Assembly (NCBI GenBank): GCA_964637695.1
Contig: CAZWVF010000010.1
Span: 1-57,041 of the forward strand
Length of the DNA stretch: 57,041 nt
Direction of reading: 5' to 3'
Origin: JAGLTZ01 sp964637695
Lineage (GTDB): Bacteria; Blakebacterota; Blakebacteria; Blakebacterales; Blakebacteraceae
Shown in pieces: positions 7,921-14,676 of this stretch. The notes below the pieces were generated by a model. The model was not told the origin of the DNA. It saw only the letters and a list, made by a program, of their open reading frames with translations, and did no database searches. Each line of letters begins with the position of its first letter. Positions within the stretch are counted from its first letter, which is position 1. Position numbers and translations under genes: made by a program.

Positions 7921-7953
7921 GACGCCGGCCCGCAGAAATTGTGAGCCGGCGTC
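7921..7953 (+). terminator. GC-rich hairpin, possible terminator of the WYL operon
   Basis: A perfect 9-bp stem, GACGCCGGC/GCCGGCGTC, with a 15-base loop, then GGTGTTT. The T-tract is weak, so it may be a factor-dependent terminator or another structured RNA. It lies in the 327-base spacer 7699-8025, which otherwise holds only copy D and an unconvincing 67-codon ORF. Confidence 0.45.
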
Positions 7954-8025
7954 GGTGTTTGGCACCTCCCTCATATGTAGTGTTGCGCTTGCCGACCGGG
8001 GGAACCCACTCTACAATCGCTGGTT

Positions 8026-9948
8026 ATGAGTAGTGTTATGATGAGAATTCACTCTGCATATCAGATCTTGATCGCGATTCTGCTTCTGAACTGGGTTCTA
8101 CCTGCGGCCGCTTCGGCAGTTACCGACAGATGCCTGGTTGTTGAAGGAGCGGACGTATTGTTGCCGCAGTTTCCGCAGGATACCGGACCGACGAGCATCT
8201 TCTACGACATCGATCTTTCACGGCGCCAGTCTCACCAGTTCAGGATCACTGTCAATCTGGCTGGATTGAACAGGGATTATGTTGAGCTGGTAATGCCCGC
8301 CTGGACGGCTCATTACCGAATCAGATTATTCGGCAGGAATGTATTCGAGGTTGCGGCACAGACACGGGAGGGTCTTCTCCTCGAGGTGAAACAGGTGACT
8401 CTGGGCAGATGGCGCGTGAAGACGGAAGGAGCAGAAGAAGCGCTCGTCAGCTATATGGTCTATGCGAATGAGCCCTCGCCCTACGCCGCACAGCTGAACA
8501 GTGATCACGCATTTCTGAATCCTGCTGCCGTCCTGATGTACCTGCCCGATGCAGTTGATGAACCTGTGACCCTCAGATTTGAAATGCCGCCTTCCTGGCG
8601 GGTTATATCGACGCTGGAACCCACCTTCGATCCGACCGTATTCAGGGCTGCCTCATACTTCGAAATGACCCTGTCACCGGTTGAAGTCTCAGATTACAAG
8701 GATATCTTTTTCACGACCCGCGGCATGAATGTCACCCTGGCTCTCAGCGGTAATTACTCCGGGCTCGACAGGCGCGTTTTCAGCGAAAGACTGGAACTTC
8801 TGATTACAAAGGCGATTGATCTTTTCGGTGTTCCACCCGCTTCAGACTATCTCTTCCTGCTTCATTTTCCAGATGCCAGCATAAGAGAGGCCGTCGGACA
8901 CCCCACCACCACTTCGGTGCACTGGGGTTTCTACTCGAATACAGAGTCAATTGACACGCTGCTCAGGACGACGCTGGAAGCCTTCCTCCATTCGTGGCTG
9001 GGCGGGATGATCCGCCCGAAATCGGTTAGCGGAGGAACCGGTCTCCGGGGATTGGATATGCGATCGCCGGCAGCCGCTTCATTCCTTCAGCCCTCTGTCA
9101 CCGAGAGCCTCTGGTTTCTGGATGGAGTATCCGATTATTACGCCGCCCTTCTGCTCAGCCGCAGCGGTCTGCAGCCTCCGGCCGTCTTCCTGGGTCGTAT
9201 CGGTGCAGAGATCACCATGCTTCAGAATACTCAGGCCCGATCTTCGCAATCGGTGACCACGGCGTCTCAGGAGGTATGGTACCGTGACGATGTCTGGTAC
9301 CGTTCACCTCTCAGAAGCATCAACCACCGCAACAAGGGATTTCTCCTTGCGCTCCTGCTCGATCTGGAGATGAGGAATGCGACATCCAACCAGCGATCAC
9401 TCGATGATCTGATCGCCTTCATGACAGTCTGGTATGGAAGGGAAGGAAGAGAATACGAAGGATCGGAAGCGATTCTTCAGGCCGCTGGAGCGCTTACCGG
9501 CTGGGTCTTCACTCAATTCCTTTCAGATTATGTCCAGGGTACAGAGGAGCTGCCCTACGAGAGGATCCTGGCTCTGGGCGGGTGGAGCGTCCGCCCTGTG
9601 GCAGAGGAGATTGCAGTAACAGGCTTCGAGGCCAGGGAAGAGGGGATCGGCACCCTGCTGGTGGGTACGATTGAGGAGAATTCAACAGCGGTAAGGGCGG
9701 GTATCCGGGCGGGCGACAGGATAATTGCAGCCAACGGTTCCTTCATGGTCGGTAATCTGAACGAGATCGTCGCGGCCTCCCGGCCAGGTGATATCCTCAC
9801 CCTGCGCATACAGCGCGGTATGCTGCAGGAAGAGATCGCCTTTCCTCTCGGCGCCGGCCTGCGCCAGGCATATGTAGTGGAACCGGTACCCTCTCCCACG
9901 CAGGAGCAGAGGGCAATCGGGGCGGGAATTCTGAGTGGCATACCGTAA
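8026..9948 (+). CDS. Exported M61-like protein with PDZ domain, probably catalytically inactive
   Basis: A 640-residue protein with an N-terminal signal peptide (hydrophobic core ILIAILLLNWVL, cleavage after AAASA), an M61 glycyl-aminopeptidase-like body and a C-terminal PDZ domain (~550-625, LLVGTIEENSTAVRAGIRAGDRI). M61 enzymes bind zinc through HExxH plus a later Glu in a sequence like SEGFTDYY. Here the aligned motif reads EAFLHSWLGGMIRP, losing the first His and catalytic Glu, and the later site reads LDGVSDYY, Glu to Asp. The scaffold is kept but the metal site is not, suggesting a binding or chaperone role. In-frame ATGs at 8038 and 8041 are alternative starts; no strong Shine-Dalgarno precedes any of them. 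Confidence 0.8.
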   Translation: MSSVMMRIHSAYQILIAILLLNWVLPAAASAVTDRCLVVEGADVLLPQFPQDTGPTSIFYDIDLSRRQSHQFRITVNLAGLNRDYVELVMPAWTAHYRIRLFGRNVFEVAAQTREGLLLEVKQVTLGRWRVKTEGAEEALVSYMVYANEPSPYAAQLNSDHAFLNPAAVLMYLPDAVDEPVTLRFEMPPSWRVISTLEPTFDPTVFRAASYFEMTLSPVEVSDYKDIFFTTRGMNVTLALSGNYSGLDRRVFSERLELLITKAIDLFGVPPASDYLFLLHFPDASIREAVGHPTTTSVHWGFYSNTESIDTLLRTTLEAFLHSWLGGMIRPKSVSGGTGLRGLDMRSPAAASFLQPSVTESLWFLDGVSDYYAALLLSRSGLQPPAVFLGRIGAEITMLQNTQARSSQSVTTASQEVWYRDDVWYRSPLRSINHRNKGFLLALLLDLEMRNATSNQRSLDDLIAFMTVWYGREGREYEGSEAILQAAGALTGWVFTQFLSDYVQGTEELPYERILALGGWSVRPVAEEIAVTGFEAREEGIGTLLVGTIEENSTAVRAGIRAGDRIIAANGSFMVGNLNEIVAASRPGDILTLRIQRGMLQEEIAFPLGAGLRQAYVVEPVPSPTQEQRAIGAGILSGIP

Positions 9949-9950
9949 TG

Positions 9951-9981
9951 AGTTCCCATCCGCAGTTTCCAGATGGGAACT
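9951..9981. promoter_or_regulatory. Perfect 10-bp inverted repeat upstream of the metal-transport operon
   Basis: AGTTCCCATC and GATGGGAACT are exact complements separated by 11 bases, between the M61-like gene and cbiM. No T-run follows, so it is either a factor-dependent terminator for the upstream gene or an operator for a dimeric regulator of the transporter, 80 bases before the cbiM start. It does not match the Escherichia coli NikR operator pattern. Confidence 0.5.
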
Positions 9982-10063
9982 GATTAAGGAACGAGCTTGA
10001 TAACGAAAAGATGTATACTTCCTTTCTGTTTCGAATCTGTCGGAACATCTACAGGTTTCAACC

Positions 10064-10648
10064 ATGCATATTGCCGACGGTATAATCGCCACTGAGGTCT
10101 GTATCGCCGCCGATGCCGTCTCGCTGGGTGTACTCTATGCATTCAGCCGGAAGACGGAGGCCGAGGATATCCCCAGAATGGGATTCTTCGCGGCGGCTCT
10201 CTTCGTTGTATCTCTGATCCATTTCCCGATAGCGGGAACATCCATGCACCTGAGTCTCTTCGGGCTGGCGGGTATCGCACTGGGGATACGTGCCTTTCCG
10301 GTCGTATTCGTGGCTCTGCTGTTTCAGTCGCTCATCTTCCAGCACGGCGGCCTCCTCACGGTAGGTCTGAACGCTATCAACATGGGATCCGGTGCGATGG
10401 CCGGATGGCTGGTCTGGAAGGCAGGGGGCGTCCCTGAAAGCATCCGGGCGTTTGCTGCAGGTTTCCTTGGCGTTCTGCTGGCTGCTTTCCTGATGGCAAT
10501 TGAGTTCCAGCTCACCGGTTACGGCAGGGGTACGATATTTCTTGTTTCCATCTACTCTGTTGCCGCCATCATTGAAGGCATGCTGACCATGACCATCGTC
10601 GCATTCTTCAGACGGGTAAAACCTGAAATCCTGGAGCCCTGCTCATGA
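10064..10648 (+). CDS. cbiM: ECF transporter substrate-binding component for cobalt or nickel, CbiM/NikM type
   Basis: A 194-residue integral membrane S-component. The mature N-terminus MHIADG is the family's diagnostic metal-binding end: the free amino group and His2 hold Co(II) or Ni(II). Several hydrophobic helices follow, with the family-typical HFPIAGTSMHL and FQHGGLLTVGLNAINMGSGAM segments. AGG precedes the ATG at a usable distance. The stop codon overlaps the next gene by four bases. No cobalamin riboswitch was recognised upstream, and the sequence alone does not separate cobalt from nickel specificity. Confidence 0.93.
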   Translation: MHIADGIIATEVCIAADAVSLGVLYAFSRKTEAEDIPRMGFFAAALFVVSLIHFPIAGTSMHLSLFGLAGIALGIRAFPVVFVALLFQSLIFQHGGLLTVGLNAINMGSGAMAGWLVWKAGGVPESIRAFAAGFLGVLLAAFLMAIEFQLTGYGRGTIFLVSIYSVAAIIEGMLTMTIVAFFRRVKPEILEPCS

Positions 10649-11139
10649 TTGATCCCCGATTTCTTCTCACGCTTACGGCTGCCACTCTTATTACGGGTGT
10701 TATGAAACACGGCATCGAAGTTGAGTTCTCGATGAGCCCTCCGGCAGTACTGGCGACATGTACCTATTCTGAAAATGAACCGGCTGCCGGAGCAGAGTGC
10801 GTTCTGTTCAAACCGGGCGGTGAAAGTGAGGATGAGGAGTTTCAGAGAGGAAATACCGATGCCAACGGTGTTTTCTCCTTCATCCCCGATGTTACAGGCG
10901 AATGGAAGATGATCGTGGATGACGGGTATGGACATCGGAAAGAGGCCTCCCTCATTCTGACAGAAGCTTTCTTCAGTAATGAGGCTGCAATGCCCGGCAC
11001 AGCGGAATTGCTCAGATCGGGAAGTGGGGGATTCGCATCTCTGCCGCTCTGGATGAAGGCGGTCTGGGGTCTGAGCCTGATTTTCGGCATGGCCGGCATC
11101 TTCTATCTGGTTCAGGCCGGAAAGTCTGTCCGGAAATGA
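10645..11139 (+). CDS. Accessory membrane protein of the cobalt/nickel ECF transporter (NikL-like)
   Basis: A 164-residue protein with an N-terminal hydrophobic segment, an extracytoplasmic Ig-like/carboxypeptidase-regulatory-type domain (about residues 25-110, including NTDANGVFSFIPDVTGEWKM and DDGYGHRKE) and a C-terminal transmembrane helix (~137-157). This layout is that of the extra components (NikL/NikK type) that replace CbiN in many nickel transporters, which tilts the operon towards nickel. The frame overlaps cbiM by four bases (ATGA). The assignment rests on domain order and position, not on a catalytic motif. Confidence 0.65.
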   Translation: MIDPRFLLTLTAATLITGVMKHGIEVEFSMSPPAVLATCTYSENEPAAGAECVLFKPGGESEDEEFQRGNTDANGVFSFIPDVTGEWKMIVDDGYGHRKEASLILTEAFFSNEAAMPGTAELLRSGSGGFASLPLWMKAVWGLSLIFGMAGIFYLVQAGKSVRK

Positions 11140-11150
11140 TATAACAGATA

Positions 11151-11873
11151 GTGAAACACTCTTTCCTCGATAAATACAGCATGCTCGATTCGCCGATCCA
11201 CAGGAGAGATCCGAGAGCCAAGATAATAGCGTTCCTCGCTGCTCTCCTTCTGATGGTGTCGGAACCGCGGGGAGAGACGGGTGCCTTTCTCTTCTACTAC
11301 CTTCTGATCGTTCTTATAGTCGTCGTAAGTCGGGTACCGATCAGGTATGTGCTGAGAAGGTGCATGATCGTATCGCCATTCGTGATCCTGGCTGCCGGTC
11401 TGATGCTGGTATCAGGAAGCGATGCCGGCGACACCATTTTGATCTCACTTTCCATTGCCCTGAAGGCATTTGCAGCGGTCATCCTGCTTACCCTGCTTAC
11501 TTCAACCGAGAAGTTCCATCGACTCATCGAGGGGATGCGTTCTCTCAAGCTTCCGTCTCTGCTTGGAGTACTCTCCTCCTTTGTCTACAGGTACATTTTC
11601 ATCCTCTCAGATGAGATGATGAGAACTAAACGGGCCAGGATGAGCAGAACTCCGGGTCGACTTCTCACCGGTCGATTCAGGACCTACGGAAACCAGGCGG
11701 CAACTGTTTTTCTGAGAAGCTGGGACAGGTCGCAGGTCGTCTATGATGCCATGTGTTCCAGGGGCTTCAACGGTCAGTTTCCCTTGAGAAGAGCTTTCGA
11801 TTTCAGCTGGTCCGATTCTATCTTTCTGGCGACTTTTACTCTCCTCTTTGCCGCGGTAAGGCTTTTTGCCTGA
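11151..11873 (+). CDS. cbiQ: ECF transporter transmembrane T-component CbiQ
   Basis: A 240-residue membrane protein read from a GTG at 11151. It couples the ATPases to the S-component. It shows several hydrophobic helices and the two cytoplasmic coupling helices with Ala-Arg-Gly-like signatures: AMCSRGFNG near residue 203 and MRTKRARMS near 160. The early motif HRRDPRAKII is typical of CbiQ/EcfT N-termini. It follows the NikL-like gene by 11 bases and ends one base before the chosen cbiO start, so the four transporter genes form one operon. Confidence 0.9.
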   Translation: MKHSFLDKYSMLDSPIHRRDPRAKIIAFLAALLLMVSEPRGETGAFLFYYLLIVLIVVVSRVPIRYVLRRCMIVSPFVILAAGLMLVSGSDAGDTILISLSIALKAFAAVILLTLLTSTEKFHRLIEGMRSLKLPSLLGVLSSFVYRYIFILSDEMMRTKRARMSRTPGRLLTGRFRTYGNQAATVFLRSWDRSQVVYDAMCSRGFNGQFPLRRAFDFSWSDSIFLATFTLLFAAVRLFA

Positions 11874-11874
11874 T

Positions 11875-12678
11875 ATGGAGGTTCTGGAAAGCGGTATGAG
11901 TGGCGGACTGAACGGCACGGGAGTCACAATTTCGGGACTGTCATTCTCGTATGAGCATGACAGGAAAGTCCTCAACAGCCTTGACCTGAAGGTTGAACCG
12001 GGGGAGCGGTTCGGCATCATCGGGCCGTCGGGAGCAGGCAAATCGACTCTCATGCTGCACCTCAACGGTATCCTTACGCCCGATGAAGGTCTGGTGAAAA
12101 TAGGTGAACTCGAAGTCAGCAGGGAGAGCGTTGCCGAGATCAGGCAGAGGGTTGGCCTTGTTTTCCAGAATCCGGATGATCAGTTGTTCAACCCTACCGT
12201 GGAAGAAGATGTGGCTTTCGGTCCCCTGAACATGGGATTGAAGCAGGATGAAGTGCAGCAGCGCGTTGCAGGGGCACTCGAGGAAATGAACCTCACGGGA
12301 TTTGAGGACCTCTCCTCACACCATCTTTCGTATGGCGAGCGAAAGAGAGTTGCTCTGGCCACGGTGCTGGCGATGAAACCGGAAGTTGTGGCGTTTGACG
12401 AGCCATTCTCCAATCTCAGTCCCGGCATGGTGGAACACCTTATCGTAACGATAAAGGAGCTGCAGGCCACGGTTATCATAGTGTCACAGTCGATCCTCCC
12501 TGTAATCGCCACCTGCCAGCGGCTGGCAATCCTGCGGGAGGGAAGGCTGGTGGCCGTCGACGCTACCCGGGAAATCGCGCTGAACCGGGATCTTCTGCGT
12601 GAGAGCGGTCTCGATTTCCATTACTACTTCGACGTTCTGAAGGAACTGGAACAGCGCGGCGAAGAGCCCGCGGACTGA
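11875..12678 (+). CDS. cbiO: ECF transporter ATP-binding component CbiO, with unusual signature and H-loop
   Basis: A 267-residue ABC ATPase from the ATG at 11875. Walker A is GPSGAGKST (~47-55), the Q-loop VFQNPDDQLFNPTVEEDVAF is classic CbiO, and Walker B is VVAFDEPFSNLSP with its catalytic Glu. Two motifs depart from family norms: the signature reads LSYGERKRV instead of LSGGQxxRV, and the switch histidine of the H-loop (usually THD) is replaced, giving IIVSQSILP. ATP hydrolysis might still work through the Walker B Glu, but at altered efficiency; this is inference. An upstream in-frame TTG (11866) would add three residues. Confidence 0.9.
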   Translation: MEVLESGMSGGLNGTGVTISGLSFSYEHDRKVLNSLDLKVEPGERFGIIGPSGAGKSTLMLHLNGILTPDEGLVKIGELEVSRESVAEIRQRVGLVFQNPDDQLFNPTVEEDVAFGPLNMGLKQDEVQQRVAGALEEMNLTGFEDLSSHHLSYGERKRVALATVLAMKPEVVAFDEPFSNLSPGMVEHLIVTIKELQATVIIVSQSILPVIATCQRLAILREGRLVAVDATREIALNRDLLRESGLDFHYYFDVLKELEQRGEEPAD

Positions 12679-12694
12679 TCAGGATCGGTATCCC

Positions 12695-14509
12695 TCAGCG
12701 GCCTCTGGCGCGTGCATTCCCCAGTACAATCTGTACAGTGAAGGTCTGATCTCCCCTCCTGATCTCCATCTCCACGCGTTGTCCCGGAGATCCATCCTGC
12801 AGGGCATAGGTGTAGTCGTAGATATTGCGGATGATCCGCTGGCCCATCCGGAGGATGATGTCTCCTCCCTCGATTCCGGCCATGGCAGCAGGACTGCCCG
12901 GGCTGGCCGCCGTGATCCTGAATCCTTCACCATCCCATGCAAAGTCGGGAGTCACGCCGGTATAGACGGAAAATCCCATGCGACCGCCCTGCTGCTGTGA
13001 TCCTGCCTGCTGGTAGGCCAGCTGTTCGGATTGCCCGTCCAGGCTGGCTGCAATTGCTTGAATGTACCGTACGATCTGTTCTTGACCCTCATAGTTGAGT
13101 GTCTCGGGATCATCTGAGGGAGTGTGGTACTCTTCGGTAGTACCGGTGAAGAAATGGAGAACCGGGATATCCTTTGCATAAAATGAGGAGTGATCTGAGG
13201 GGCCGAAGCCATCTGTCATGCTGGTGATCTTGAATCCGAACTCATCTCTGATGTTCAGATCTTCCACCATTCCATCCCATGAGGGGCTCGTTCCGGTGCC
13301 GTAAATGGTCAGGGCATTATCGGTGAGACTGCCGATCATATCCATATTCAGCATTGCTTCCGGATTGCCGACCGCCTCCGGGAGATTCGATGCCAGATAG
13401 GCGGAACCGAGCAATCCGTTCTCTTCAGCGGTGAAGGCTGCAAAGAGCAGGTTCCTGGTAGTCATTGGTTCATGGGCATACAACTGGGCAAGCTCGAGGA
13501 GGCCGGCAGTGCCGGAGGCGTTGTCGTCGGCTCCGTTATGCACCTGCCCGGTGCCCGGTTTGAGCGATCCCGCTCCTCCCATTCCGAGATGGTCGTAATG
13601 GGCACCGAAAATGACCCAGGGTGCATTTTCACCGGCGGTCGAAAGACCACCCACCACGTTATAACCGGTTCGTTTCAGAGGTTCGACATCCACGCTGATA
13701 GTAACGGTGGTTCCGGTGGCTTCCGAAGCAGGTTTGACGGTCGCGTCTATACCTGTGTGTCTCTCTGAGAGGTCGGGACCATCACCCAGGAGTGTGTTTG
13801 CCGCTTCCACAGTTACGGTTGCCGCCATTATCCCCGACGACGAAGAAGACTGGTCGTAACGGAGAGGTTCCAGGAAGTCGAGAGGATCGAGGGCGGGGTG
13901 GGGAGCGATCAGAAGTACAGCCGCGCCCTTGTCCCTTGCGACAGCAGCCTTGCGCCTGAGGGCATGGTAAGTGGGATAACGCATGCCGCCTCCCTCTATA
14001 AGGGGGCCGTAGGGCAGAACCAGGACCGCCTTGCCGCGAACATCCAGACCTTCATAGTCGTCGTACCCTTCACCAGGATTCGAGATTCCGTATCCCGCGA
14101 AAACAAGCTCGAACTCACCGCTTCCGTCGTCGGTGAAAGCCAGCGGCCTCCAGTGGCTGTTGAGAGCCAGCTCTGAAACAGTTCCTGACTGTTCCGCCGT
14201 CAGCGCATTGTCCGATCCGAGACTTATGCCGGCCGTAAATGTAAAGGCCTGCAGGTAGCCGCCCTCATCTCCCATCGGTTCCAGCCCGTAGCGTTTGAAC
14301 TCGTTTGCCAGGTAGTGGGCAGCCCTGTCGGCTTCCTTCGTTCCAGCTCTGCGCCCTTTCAGTGCATCTGATGCCAGCCATTCGACATGCTCTCTGAGTT
14401 CTTCGGCCACGATCTGAGGATCGGAACTCGAACCTTGAGGACCGCTGCAGACAGAAAGAAGAAATCCCGCTGTAATCAGCAACGGAATCGATTTGATAAC
14501 CTTGTTCAT
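12695..14509 (-). CDS. Exported M28 zinc aminopeptidase with PA and PDZ domains
   Basis: About 604 residues. A hydrophobic N-terminus ending LLSVCSG may be a lipoprotein signal with a non-standard residue before Cys. A protease-associated insert (~145-265) precedes the M28 catalytic core, whose di-zinc ligands are visible: GAHYDHLG, HNGADDNASG, TAEENGLLG, NMDMIG and YHTPSDDP. A C-terminal PDZ domain (~500-600) carries SPAAMAGIEGGDIILRMG. ATG 14509 is preferred to 14518 because GGGGGG lies nine bases upstream of it. It faces cbiO convergently with 16 bases between stops. It likely trims peptides in the periplasm or outside the cell. Confidence 0.9.
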   Translation of the reverse strand: MNKVIKSIPLLITAGFLLSVCSGPQGSSSDPQIVAEELREHVEWLASDALKGRRAGTKEADRAAHYLANEFKRYGLEPMGDEGGYLQAFTFTAGISLGSDNALTAEQSGTVSELALNSHWRPLAFTDDGSGEFELVFAGYGISNPGEGYDDYEGLDVRGKAVLVLPYGPLIEGGGMRYPTYHALRRKAAVARDKGAAVLLIAPHPALDPLDFLEPLRYDQSSSSSGIMAATVTVEAANTLLGDGPDLSERHTGIDATVKPASEATGTTVTISVDVEPLKRTGYNVVGGLSTAGENAPWVIFGAHYDHLGMGGAGSLKPGTGQVHNGADDNASGTAGLLELAQLYAHEPMTTRNLLFAAFTAEENGLLGSAYLASNLPEAVGNPEAMLNMDMIGSLTDNALTIYGTGTSPSWDGMVEDLNIRDEFGFKITSMTDGFGPSDHSSFYAKDIPVLHFFTGTTEEYHTPSDDPETLNYEGQEQIVRYIQAIAASLDGQSEQLAYQQAGSQQQGGRMGFSVYTGVTPDFAWDGEGFRITAASPGSPAAMAGIEGGDIILRMGQRIIRNIYDYTYALQDGSPGQRVEMEIRRGDQTFTVQIVLGNARARGR

Positions 14510-14676
14510 TGCATCCATCCCCCCGGTTCAGGTTACGAACTGATACATCAAGTTAATGCTTTTATTCTGCCTGCTCCAGTTTGTTGAGTATCCCGAGTCA
14601 GGAATCTATTGCATAATCAAGGCCGATAATAATATGTTTTCGACTACTTACTTCAGAAAAACCAGAGGGTAGTTCC

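Noticed and set aside
7830..8033. 67-codon ORF between the WYL pair and the M61-like gene
   Set aside because: TTG start, no ribosome-binding site, Arg/Pro-rich composition and a GC-rich hairpin inside it; most likely non-coding.
9949..10063. Cobalamin riboswitch before cbiM
   Set aside because: The spacer is only 115 bases and has no B12-box-like motif; only the inverted repeat stands out.
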